Source: Pelagibius sp. Alg239-R121 | Lineage (GTDB): Bacteria > Pseudomonadota > Alphaproteobacteria > Kiloniellales > Kiloniellaceae | Direction: 5' to 3' | Assembly (NCBI RefSeq): GCF_947331435.1 | Contig: NZ_CAMZOF010000001.1 | Span: 1,426,001 to 1,490,000, forward strand | DNA: 64,000 nt | Part shown: one piece after another, positions 16,384 through 23,949 of the stretch | Layout: each line of letters begins with the position of its first letter | How positions within the stretch are numbered: position 1 is the first letter of the stretch | Made by a program: the position numbers and the translations under genes | The notes under the pieces: generated by a model | Database searches by the model: none | Seen by the model: the letters and a program-made list of their open reading frames with translations, nothing else | Told to the model about the DNA's origin: nothing

Positions 16384-17109
16384 TCAGAACTTTTCGGAGA
16401 AGGGGCGAAGGTCGATTTCCTGTGACCAGGCGGAACGGTCTTGTCCGATCAGTTGATAGTAGCTTTCGGCGATGGCGTCAGGCTCCAGGCAAGCGTCGCG
16501 TTCGGGGTCGAACCGCTCGACGGTTTTCTCGCTCCAGATCAGGCCGTCGATAACCACATGGGCGACATGAATGCCGTCGGCGCCATGTTCGCGCGCCAGG
16601 GATTGCGCCAGCCCGCGCAGTGCGAACTTGGCCGACGCGAAAGCGGCGAACTTCGCGCCGCCGCGCAGGGCTGCCGTCGCGCCGGTGAAAAGGATCGCGC
16701 CGCCGCCCTTTTTCTGCATGCCGGGCACAACGGCCTTGGCCGCCGTCATACCACCCAGACAGGTGACCCGCCAAACCGCCTCAAACTCCTTGGCTGTGAT
16801 CTCGACGAAGGGCTTGATCAGGATCTGGCTGGCGTTGTGGATCAGAACATCGGGGGCGCCCCAAAGGTGCTCGACATCCTGAATGGTTTCGCGCACTGCG
16901 GTCGGTTCGGCCAGATCGCAGGAAAAATGTTTGAATTCGGCCGAACCTGACCCTGCGCTTCCATTGCCAAGTTCACTTTCGAGCTCCTTGCCGAAGGCTC
17001 CCGAACGTGCCAGTCCGCCGACCTTATAGCCGGCGCGATGCAAACGCCTGCAGAGCGAGGCCCCAAGGCCAGGGCCAACCCCGGTTACCACGGCAACTTT
17101 TTCGGTCAT
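16384..17109 (-). CDS. SDR-family protein lacking the catalytic tyrosine
   Basis: This 241-residue Rossmann-fold protein has a nucleotide-binding turn (VVTGVGPGLGASLCRRL), the DVLIHNAS equivalent of NNAG, and a long alpha-F region. At the catalytic site, where classical SDRs have S...YxxxK, it reads FAAFASAKFALRG. The lysine is kept but the tyrosine is Phe. A recognisable group of proteobacterial SDR-like proteins shares this. The protein may bind NAD(P)H without classical oxidoreductase activity, or use another residue. ATG 17109 (MTEKVAVV) precedes the first beta strand; longer frames reach 17253 without conservation. It sits between MAPEG and TetR. Confidence 0.82.
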   Translation of the reverse strand: MTEKVAVVTGVGPGLGASLCRRLHRAGYKVGGLARSGAFGKELESELGNGSAGSGSAEFKHFSCDLAEPTAVRETIQDVEHLWGAPDVLIHNASQILIKPFVEITAKEFEAVWRVTCLGGMTAAKAVVPGMQKKGGGAILFTGATAALRGGAKFAAFASAKFALRGLAQSLAREHGADGIHVAHVVIDGLIWSEKTVERFDPERDACLEPDAIAESYYQLIGQDRSAWSQEIDLRPFSEKF

Positions 17110-17149
17110 GGATTGGTTCCTCGCTGCAGACTGTTGGGATCGGGCTCCC

Positions 17150-17548
17150 TTACATAATGCCCATAACGCGTAGTGCAAGAACCGCTTGGACAATCCAACC
17201 GACCGTAAAGCAGATGGTGCGTAAGCCGGGAATGCCCGCCGTATAGACCACAAAGTGCGCCAGTCGGGCGAAGAAGTAGATCATGCAGGCAGTTGCGGTG
17301 AGAGAATCACCGTTTCCCAATACCACGACGGACAGCGCAAGCGGCGCAAAAATCACAAAATTCTCGATACCGTTCCGGTGCGCCTTGATACTGCGCTCGG
17401 CCCAGGCAGCGTGGGGAGCGTCGTTTTCTTCCGGATTGCCCAGCGTGCGCATCAGGCCCCGGGCGGCCATGCGGTTCAGAACGTAGGGAATCCAGAATAC
17501 AGCCGTCATCAGGGCTGTGGCGGCTAACCAAAAGATCTCTTGCGACAT
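17150..17548 (-). CDS. MAPEG family integral membrane protein
   Basis: This 132-residue protein has four hydrophobic helices. The MAPEG signature region is present: ERSIKAHRNGIENFVIFAPLAL, with Glu/Arg/Asn residues that contact glutathione in eukaryotic members. FARLAHFVVYTAGIPGLRTICFTVGW matches the family C-terminus. MAPEG proteins are trimeric membrane enzymes acting on glutathione and lipid-like electrophiles. It is the first gene after the tandem CTACC palindromes and precedes the SDR and TetR genes, which suggests a small stress operon. Confidence 0.87.
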   Translation of the reverse strand: MSQEIFWLAATALMTAVFWIPYVLNRMAARGLMRTLGNPEENDAPHAAWAERSIKAHRNGIENFVIFAPLALSVVVLGNGDSLTATACMIYFFARLAHFVVYTAGIPGLRTICFTVGWIVQAVLALRVMGIM

Positions 17549-17577
17549 TGTTTGTGCCTTTCTTACTGAGGAAATGC

Positions 17578-17623
17578 CTACCTGTTGGATGGTAGAATAT
17601 AAAATCTACCTAACGGAAGGTAG
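17578..17623 (-). promoter_or_regulatory. Tandem palindromic operators before the MAPEG gene
   Basis: CTACC-N8-GGTAG occurs twice, at 17578-17595 and 17606-17623, with centres 28 bp apart (close to three helical turns). The second copy extends to TCTACCT/AGGTAGA. The AT-rich stretch between them (AGAATATAAAAT) could hold a -10 box for MAPEG. The nearby TetR gene (15743-16312) is the best candidate binder. The 284-bp interval to the soxR end holds no other gene. Confidence 0.7.
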
Positions 17624-17832
17624 ATGATCAACTGAAACTTCCTGAGCGAAAGGTTCGCGAATTAGAGACTGCCTCCGGTTTCTATCGAAGTGATTGTTAG
17701 AAAGCGTTTGTTTTCATCGATACGGACAAAAATCTTACACGCTCCACGACACCTTCTCGATGGGCTCGCGGCGGGTCGACAGCTTTTGGAATCCGGTGCC
17801 GCTACGGTCCGCTCGGTCTCAGTTTCTCGTTC

Positions 17833-18267
17833 TCACATCCAATACCGCGGTCCGGAGCCGTTGCGCCCGACGCGATCTTCCGGATTGGCGAAGCGGCAGT
17901 GATCGAAGGAAAGGCATCCGCACCCGATGCAGCTTGTCAGACCTTCTCTGAGGCGCTGCATTTCGGCGATCCTTTCATCGATCCGCTTTAACCACTTGCC
18001 CGATAGGCGTGACCAATCCCGGCGCGTGGGAATACGGCCAACTGGAAGTTTGGCGAGCTCTTCACCAATCTCGTCGAGCGTCAATCCGATCCGCTGTGCA
18101 AAGACAATGAACGCGATGCGTCGCAGCACCGAGCGTTGAAATCGACGATGCCCCGAACCTGTCCGTTCAGACGCAATGAGCCCTCGCTCCTCATAGAAAC
18201 GTAGAGCGGACGACGCGACTCCGCTGCGGCGGGAAATTTCACTGATTGTCAGAACTGATTCCATCAT
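17833..18267 (-). CDS. soxR: Redox-sensitive MerR-type activator SoxR
   Basis: The 144-residue protein has an N-terminal MerR HTH (LTISEISRRSGVASSALRFYEERGLI), a coiled-coil dimerisation helix, and the [2Fe-2S] motif CIGCGCLSFDHC, with the exact CX2CXCX5C spacing of SoxR. Oxidation of the cluster by redox-cycling compounds turns the bound protein into an activator. Starts at 18267 or 18264 fit the family; the frame extends upstream without conservation. It is divergent from an unknown gene at 18406, whose promoter carries a MerR-like long spacer. Confidence 0.9.
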   Translation of the reverse strand: MMESVLTISEISRRSGVASSALRFYEERGLIASERTGSGHRRFQRSVLRRIAFIVFAQRIGLTLDEIGEELAKLPVGRIPTRRDWSRLSGKWLKRIDERIAEMQRLREGLTSCIGCGCLSFDHCRFANPEDRVGRNGSGPRYWM

Positions 18268-18290
18268 GAAGAAAAAATCATGTTTCGCTC

Positions 18291-18321
18291 TTGACTTCAA
18301 GTTCACTTTAACTTGTAGCGT
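18291..18321 (+). promoter_or_regulatory. Candidate SoxR-type promoter/operator in the soxR divergent region
   Basis: TTGACT (18291-18296) and a poor -10, TAGCGT (18316-18321), are 19 bp apart, the overlong spacing used by MerR/SoxR activators. The region holds the dyad CTTCAAGTT-N6-AACTTGTAG (18295-18318), and TCAAGTT matches half of the known SoxR box. The 6-bp gap between halves differs from the canonical box, so the exact site is uncertain. Confidence 0.45.
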
Positions 18322-18405
18322 CACATTTATTGCAGTGCTGAGCCGACTCGCGTGTTGAGCCCCAGCCGCCAGTGAACAAAGCCCAAAGGGCGAAAGGATC
18401 GAAAA

Positions 18406-18852
18406 ATGACCGTGCAGATTGGAAAGTTGCTGAAAGACAACAGCAATTACAGCTTCGTTCAATCAGAAGATAAAAAGCTGCTCCTGTTTAATTGGAAACA
18501 TGTGGCGGGGCTCAGCATTCAGGTTTTTCAAAGAGGCATTTCCAAGTTTGCGGAACAGTGCAAAAGGCATAAGCCCACCCATGCCGTGATCGATGCCAGG
18601 GCATTGGATCAGGGCAGCCCGGCTGTTGCCTGGCTGCGTTCACAAGACGTCGAAACGACTTTGGAAGACTATATGACCTGGTGGACTCGAGAGGTTTTGC
18701 CGGTATATCAGGACGCCGGTATCTCTTCTCTCGCAGTTGCCACGGGTGATCCGAATGCGCCGGGTGAACTCACAAGCCTCCCGCCGGAAGTCAGATTCAA
18801 GATGGGATACTTCCCAGATCTTGAAACGTCGTTGGATTGGAAGCCGGAATAG
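18406..18852 (+). CDS. Unknown 148-residue protein divergent from soxR
   Basis: This protein looks soluble, with no signal or membrane segment. It has alternating strand and helix patterns (LLLFNWKHVAGLSIQVFQRGISKFAEQC, THAVIDARALDQGSPAVAWLR). The shape recalls STAS/SpoIIAA-like domains, which often carry a buried acidic turn such as VIDARAL, but I cannot confirm the family. It contains two adjacent tryptophans (TWWTREVLP). Its position divergent from soxR, behind a long-spacer promoter, suggests it is a SoxR target in redox stress. No partner follows. Confidence 0.65.
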   Translation: MTVQIGKLLKDNSNYSFVQSEDKKLLLFNWKHVAGLSIQVFQRGISKFAEQCKRHKPTHAVIDARALDQGSPAVAWLRSQDVETTLEDYMTWWTREVLPVYQDAGISSLAVATGDPNAPGELTSLPPEVRFKMGYFPDLETSLDWKPE

Positions 18853-18970
18853 CGGTGCCTCCAATGTATTACAACTAGCATTAAGGAACTCCGCGTGGCA
18901 GTGACGAGAGAGGGACTCAGACGTTATGCGACGCCGATGGAGTGAAACGGCGCAACCGTGACAGTTTAAG

Positions 18971-20335
18971 CTATTCCCCCTCAGGCGCACACCAGCGGTC
19001 GATGTCGTCGCTCTCGCCGATAAGGGCAAGGCCGTGGGCGATGGAGACCAGTTCGTCGCCGGTCTCGATCTTTCCGGCACCGAAACGCTCTTCGAACATT
19101 CGGCGCACTGCGGGCACGAAGGAGCTGCCGCCCGTCAGGAACACTTTGTCGATCTCGTTTGTCTGTAATCCGGCCCGCTGCATTGCGATGTCGACCGCCT
19201 TGCTCATCTTCTGCAGGTCACCGGCGATCCAGGTTTCGAAGTCCTTGCGCTCTATGATAAAGCGCAGATCGACCGACTCCGTGGCGAACTCGAACGCGGT
19301 CTGTTCGCTGTCGGACAGGCGTGCTTTGGCATCTGAAACCGCTTTATAGAGTGCATAGCCGAGGTCGTCCTCGACCAGATCGATAAAGGTCTGCAAGCGC
19401 TCCGGCTCGTTGCTTGAGCGCAACAGTTTTTTGAGTTCGCGAAAGTCCCGCGAGGTCTTCAGGATCGAAAGTTCGCTCCAGCGGGCGAAAGCCGTGAAGA
19501 AGCGATTCGGCAGCGTGAGTTCCGCACTCATGCTTTTGTAGGTGCTGCCTTTGCCGATTTCCGGCGAGATCAGTTTGTCGATAATGTGGAAATCGAAAGT
19601 GTCACCGGCCACCCCGACACCTGAGGATGCGAGCGCGTGGGTACGCAGGTTCTTGCCATCCACTTCGAAACGCATGATCGAGAAGTCGCTGGTGCCGCCG
19701 CCGAAATCGGCGACCAGAACCGTGGCGTCGGCCGTCAGGCGCTGGGCGAAAAAGAAGGCGGCGGCGACTGGTTCATAGACAAAACGGACATCCTCGGCGC
19801 CGAACTTTGCCAGTGCGGCGCGGTAACGGGAAAGGGCGAGAGCGGCGTCCGGCTTGCTGCCGGTGAATTCGACCGGCCGGCCCACGATCAGGCGCCGCGG
19901 CAGGCGTGCCATCTGTGTGCCGGCGCGCTCACGGACGAGATTGAGGAAAGCCGCCAACAGGTCCTCGAAGCTGTAACGCTGGCCGTAGATCCGCGTCTCC
20001 GCGAAGAGAGGACTCGCAGCAAAGGACTTCAGCGACTGAAGGAAACGGCAGTCGCCCGGGTTCTCGATAAAGTGATCGATCGCCCAGGGGCCGGCATCCG
20101 ATTCGACCGGGCTCTTGGGGATGCTCTCGTCGTGCCAGAAACACAAGACCGACCTGAATGCCGAGAGGCTCTGATTGTTGTGCTCGAACACCAGGGGTGA
20201 TGCGCCGCCCGAACCCTCATTGGAAGCGGTGGGCAGTGCGACGACCGTATTGGTGGTGCCGAAGTCGAGGCCGAGGCTGGATCCCTCTACTTGCTGTCCC
20301 ATGATTCGCCGATCACGCTGTCTGGTGCTCATCAA
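18971..20335 (-). CDS. Hsp70-family chaperone-like ATPase (YegD-like)
   Basis: This 454-residue actin/Hsp70-fold protein has the phosphate-1 loop LGLDFGTTNTVVALP, phosphate-2 VADFGGGTSDFSI, and the adenosine motif FLTGGSSFVPAVRRMFEERFG. It lacks the beta-sandwich and lid of DnaK, like YegD. These proteins bind ATP; their clients are not established. ATG 20335 is used, but ATG 20302 (MGQQ) is equally possible. It stands alone between a small unknown gene and the operon at 20466-26707. It lies downstream of that operon on the same strand, with 130 bp between. Confidence 0.85.
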   Translation of the reverse strand: MMSTRQRDRRIMGQQVEGSSLGLDFGTTNTVVALPTASNEGSGGASPLVFEHNNQSLSAFRSVLCFWHDESIPKSPVESDAGPWAIDHFIENPGDCRFLQSLKSFAASPLFAETRIYGQRYSFEDLLAAFLNLVRERAGTQMARLPRRLIVGRPVEFTGSKPDAALALSRYRAALAKFGAEDVRFVYEPVAAAFFFAQRLTADATVLVADFGGGTSDFSIMRFEVDGKNLRTHALASSGVGVAGDTFDFHIIDKLISPEIGKGSTYKSMSAELTLPNRFFTAFARWSELSILKTSRDFRELKKLLRSSNEPERLQTFIDLVEDDLGYALYKAVSDAKARLSDSEQTAFEFATESVDLRFIIERKDFETWIAGDLQKMSKAVDIAMQRAGLQTNEIDKVFLTGGSSFVPAVRRMFEERFGAGKIETGDELVSIAHGLALIGESDDIDRWCAPEGE

Positions 20336-20465
20336 GAAAATTCACGTCCCGCGCAGTGGCGCCAGGGGGCGGTTCATCTCTCATATTTCCGATGTCAACT
20401 CAAGGGGATATGCGCGCGCGCCTGTGCCTCACGTGTTTCGTCGAGTTCTACAATCCGATCCGAGC

Positions 20466-21401
20466 CTATCGCGTCCTGAGGTCTCGCGTTGCCTGTAGCA
20501 TGGCCAGAATCATGGCGTCCCGCTGGGAGGAAGCGCTGATGACGTCTCCTTGACCGGTTTCGGCGGCAATGCCCTCAGCGAGGATCGCCGCGATTTCCTG
20601 GGTCAACTCCGGCGTGCCCAGATCCTCCCACCAGCGATGAAAGCTGTCGCGGTATCTGTTGCAGAATTCAGCCATTCCGCCAGATCCAGCCCCCAGATGA
20701 AAAAGCATATGAGGTCCCATAGCCGCCCAACGGAGACCCGGTCCCGCCCACACGGCTTTGTCGACATCCTCGACGGAGGCCACACCGCTGGCAACCAGGT
20801 GGATTGCCTCCCGCCACAAAGCGGCCTGCAGCCGGTTGGCGACGTGGCCGGGCACCTCCCGCTTTACCCGGATGGTTTCCTTGCCCATCTCCTCGTAGAA
20901 TTGTTCCGCCCTTTCCAATACGCCGTCGGCTGTCTGTTCGTTCGTGATCAGTTCGACCAGCGGAATGAGATGAGGCGGATTGAAGGGATGACCAAGCAGA
21001 AAACGTGAGGGGTCCTGCCAGCCCTTCTGCATGTCGTGCACCATCAAGCCGGATGCGGAGGAAGCGACGATCGCTTCGGGCGGCAGATGGGGTTCTATCT
21101 CCCTAAAGAGCGCATGCTTGATCTCCAGGCGCTCGGGCACGTTCTCCTGAACGAACTGAGCCCCTTGAACGGCTGTGCCTGCAGCAGTGTGAAACCGCAG
21201 CCGGTTGGGATCTGCACCTTCGGCGAGGCCGAGTTTTTCCAACAGCGGCCAGGCGCGAGCCACATAATCACCTACTTGTTTTTCAGCGTCCTCGGCCGGG
21301 TCATACACGTCGACTGCCAGTCCGCGTGCCAGAAACAAAGCCGTCCAGCTGACGCCAATCACGCCGGCGCCCAGAACGGCGACTCTCTCAAACTGCTGCA
21401 T
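20466..21401 (-). CDS. 3-hydroxyacyl-CoA-dehydrogenase-fold enzyme, L-carnitine dehydrogenase-like
   Basis: This 311-residue NAD-dependent enzyme starts with VAVLGAGVIGVSWTALFLARG (NAD fold). SSASGLMVHDMQ and GHPFNPPHLIPLVEL carry the catalytic His and substrate region, and VPGHVANRLQAALWREAIHL with WAGPGLRWAAMGPHM completes the carnitine dehydrogenase/lambda-crystallin subgroup. It would oxidise the 3-hydroxyl of carnitine or an analogue to a 3-keto acid. That product is the substrate type for the beta-keto acid cleavage enzyme encoded two genes upstream. The start ATG overlaps the SDR stop (TAATG). Last gene of the operon. Confidence 0.83.
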   Translation of the reverse strand: MQQFERVAVLGAGVIGVSWTALFLARGLAVDVYDPAEDAEKQVGDYVARAWPLLEKLGLAEGADPNRLRFHTAAGTAVQGAQFVQENVPERLEIKHALFREIEPHLPPEAIVASSASGLMVHDMQKGWQDPSRFLLGHPFNPPHLIPLVELITNEQTADGVLERAEQFYEEMGKETIRVKREVPGHVANRLQAALWREAIHLVASGVASVEDVDKAVWAGPGLRWAAMGPHMLFHLGAGSGGMAEFCNRYRDSFHRWWEDLGTPELTQEIAAILAEGIAAETGQGDVISASSQRDAMILAMLQATRDLRTR

Positions 21402-22156
21402 TAGAATAGTCCCGGGTTTAGCGGTGAGGCGGCAGTCAACCCGCCGTCGAGGGTGTAGCATTGGCCGCTTGCAAAGCCCGCGTCGTCGGAGGCAAGCCAT
21501 AGTGCCAGCCGGGCGACATCATCCGGTGTGCCGAAGCGGCCGGCCGGGTGCCGTTTGAGTGCGTCGCGTCGAGCCGCTGCGGGATCCTGCGCCTGCGCAA
21601 AGGCCGCATCGGCCATGTCCGTCATGATCCACCCGGGACAGATCGCGTTGCAGCGGATATCGGGGCCGTGATCCACCGCGATAGAACGCGTCAGCCCGTG
21701 AACGAACGCCTTGGACGCGTTGTAGAGGGCCATTGCCGGATCCGCGGTCATGCCGGAGATCGATCCGATGTTAATGATGGAGGCGCTTTGCTGCATCACG
21801 GGAACGAAGGCGCGGCAGACGAGAAACACGCCTTTTGCATTGACCCCCATAACGGCGTCCCAATCTGCGTCACTGCTCTCGACCACGGTTTTTTCAATCT
21901 GAATGCCGGCGTTGTTGACCAGAATGTCGAGTGAGCCGAATGCTTCCACCGCGGCGCACTTCAAGGCCTCGACCGAGGAGGGGGCCGAAACATCCGCCGT
22001 GACCCACTGGACCGAGGGACCGAGCTCATCGGGCCGCGCCCCACGACCACAGGTCATGACAGCAGCGCCTTCCGCGTGAAGAGCCTCGACAATAGCCCGG
22101 CCGATCCCCTGGCGGCCGCCGGTCACAACTGCCGTCTTGCCTTTTAACCGTGCCAT
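21401..22156 (-). CDS. SDR-family oxidoreductase
   Basis: This classical 251-residue SDR has TGGRQGIGRAI (NAD(P) binding), NNAG, and a serine followed by YNASK (catalytic Tyr and Lys). It ends with SGQCYTLDGG. It shares the phrase IQIEKTVVESSDADWD with its paralogue at 23194-23949 (IEIEKTIEETSLEEWN). The two are therefore related copies in one operon and may act on successive or stereoisomeric hydroxyls. Its stop overlaps the start of the carnitine-dehydrogenase-like gene. The substrate is unknown. Confidence 0.85.
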   Translation of the reverse strand: MARLKGKTAVVTGGRQGIGRAIVEALHAEGAAVMTCGRGARPDELGPSVQWVTADVSAPSSVEALKCAAVEAFGSLDILVNNAGIQIEKTVVESSDADWDAVMGVNAKGVFLVCRAFVPVMQQSASIINIGSISGMTADPAMALYNASKAFVHGLTRSIAVDHGPDIRCNAICPGWIMTDMADAAFAQAQDPAAARRDALKRHPAGRFGTPDDVARLALWLASDDAGFASGQCYTLDGGLTAASPLNPGLF

Positions 22157-22254
22157 CTCTGTGCGCTCCGTTTACCGCCAATTCGTTTCATTCTCTGTAT
22201 CGCCGTTCTCTGCATCGCCGCCTCGATGGAGGCCTCGATGGAGATTAATCCGCT

Positions 22255-23184
22255 CTAGAAGTTCACGCGGTCGCCGCCCTTCAGGCCCAGACGAGCCCGG
22301 GCTTCGGCGGGTGTTGCGATGCTCAGTCCCAAGTTTTCGACGATCTCACGGATTTTGCGGACCTGATCTGCATTGGACCCTGCCAGCTCGCCTGGGCCGA
22401 TATAAAGGCTGTCTTCAAGGCCGACTCTCAAGTTGCCGCCCAGCATCGCGGACTGTGTTGCAAAGGGCATCTGATGGCGTCCGGCCGCCAGAACCGACCA
22501 TTCGTAATCTCCCCCGAACAGCTTGTCGGCGATCCTGTGCATATGCATGAGGTTGTCCGGATCGGCGCCAACGCCGCCGAGAATTCCGAACACCATTTGT
22601 ACAAAGAACGGCGGTTTCACCATTCCCTGATCGACGAACCAGGCAAGATTATAAAGGTGGCCGAGATCGTAGCACTCGAATTCGAAGCGCGTGCCGTGTG
22701 CCTCGCCCAGTTCGCGTAATGCATACTCGATAGATTTGAAGGTGTTGGGGAAAATGAAATCCCGGGTCATCTCGAGGAACGCAGGTTCCCAGTCATGCTG
22801 CCAGCTATCGTATTTTTCCAGCAGCGGGAAGATGCCGAAGTTCATGGAGCCCATATTCAATGACGCCATTTCAGGGCTCGCACGCAGCGCGGTCGCCAAG
22901 CGCTCGTCGATGGTCATGCCCAGTCCGCCACCGGTTGAAACGTTGATTACTGCGTCGCTTGCCTGTTTGATCACCGGCAAGAATTGCATGAAAGTTTCCG
23001 GGCGGGGGTCCGGCTTGCCGGTTTCCGGATCACGGGCATGAAGATGGATGACGGCGGCCCCGGCTTCGGCGGCTTCGATGGCCGCAGTGGCGATCTGCGC
23101 GGGCGTGATCGGCAAGTGGGGTGACATGCTCGGCGTATGAATGCCGCCCGTCGGAGCGCAGGTGATGATTACCGGTTTCGTCAT
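22255..23184 (-). CDS. Beta-keto acid cleavage enzyme (BKACE, DUF849)
   Basis: This 309-residue TIM-barrel enzyme has the BKACE zinc motif VIHLHARD (His47, His49), INVSTGGG, LNMGSMNFG, and GGNLRVGLEDSLY with the conserved Glu. Family members take a beta-keto acid and acetyl-CoA and give a CoA ester and acetoacetate, or acetoacetyl-CoA plus the shortened acid. One named member converts 3-dehydrocarnitine to betaine and acetoacetyl-CoA, which suits the dehydrogenase in this operon. It lies 9 bp after the upstream SDR and 98 bp before the next SDR. Confidence 0.88.
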   Translation of the reverse strand: MTKPVIITCAPTGGIHTPSMSPHLPITPAQIATAAIEAAEAGAAVIHLHARDPETGKPDPRPETFMQFLPVIKQASDAVINVSTGGGLGMTIDERLATALRASPEMASLNMGSMNFGIFPLLEKYDSWQHDWEPAFLEMTRDFIFPNTFKSIEYALRELGEAHGTRFEFECYDLGHLYNLAWFVDQGMVKPPFFVQMVFGILGGVGADPDNLMHMHRIADKLFGGDYEWSVLAAGRHQMPFATQSAMLGGNLRVGLEDSLYIGPGELAGSNADQVRKIREIVENLGLSIATPAEARARLGLKGGDRVNF

Positions 23185-23193
23185 CTCAGCCTC

Positions 23194-23949
23194 TTAAAGC
23201 TTCATCTGCTGGACCTGGGCCGAGAGCCCGCCGTCGATCACCCAAAGCTGGCCGGTGGCGTAGCGTGCTTCGTCCGAAGCCAACCAGTTCACCAGGTTTG
23301 CGACGTCGTCCGGCGTTCCGTACCGGCGGATCGGATGAACGTCGCGGACCGACTGTTTGAGGGAATCAATATCGCCTGCATCCCGAAAGAAGCTTTGGAG
23401 CATTGGGGTATCGACGTAGCCGGGGCAGATCGCATTGACCCTGATTCCTTCGGGTCCATGATCACAGGCCATGGCTCGGGTCAGCGCATGCACCGCGCCC
23501 TTGGTGGCGCAATAGGCGGTTAGGCCGGGATCGGCGATGAAACCATCATAGGACCCGAAGTTGATTACACTGGCGCCCGCCGACCTTCGTAGCAGAGGCA
23601 GCGCATACTTCGACGTCAGGAACATTCCCGTCACGTTGACGGCAAAGATGCGGTTCCACTCTTCGAGGCTGGTTTCCTCGATGGTTTTTTCGATCTCGAT
23701 CCCGGCTGCGTTGACCAGAATGTCGAGCTTGCCCCAGCGTTCGAGGAGTGTTTCGAAAGCCATCTTTGCGTCCTCCTCGTTCGTGACGTCGTATCGAAGG
23801 CTGCTGATGTTCCCGGACGGCGCCTCTTCTGCGGTCAGATCGGCCGCAACAACCTGAGCTCCCTCCTTGGCAAAGCGCGAACAGATGGCCGACCCGATCC
23901 CGCCGGCGCCGCCGGTTACGAAGGCTGTCTTCCCGCTCAACCTAGTCAT
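23194..23949 (-). CDS. SDR-family oxidoreductase (paralogue of 21401-22156)
   Basis: The 251-residue classical SDR has FVTGGAGGIGSAI, the NAAG motif, and a serine (INFGSYDG) followed by YCATK, so the catalytic triad is intact. ATGQLWVIDGG ends the core. Its start overlaps the Rieske-oxygenase stop by 4 bp (ATGA), so expression is coupled. Sequence similarity to the downstream SDR points to duplication and divergence inside the operon. It probably oxidises an alcohol intermediate. The substrate is unknown. Confidence 0.85.
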   Translation of the reverse strand: MTRLSGKTAFVTGGAGGIGSAICSRFAKEGAQVVAADLTAEEAPSGNISSLRYDVTNEEDAKMAFETLLERWGKLDILVNAAGIEIEKTIEETSLEEWNRIFAVNVTGMFLTSKYALPLLRRSAGASVINFGSYDGFIADPGLTAYCATKGAVHALTRAMACDHGPEGIRVNAICPGYVDTPMLQSFFRDAGDIDSLKQSVRDVHPIRRYGTPDDVANLVNWLASDEARYATGQLWVIDGGLSAQVQQMKL

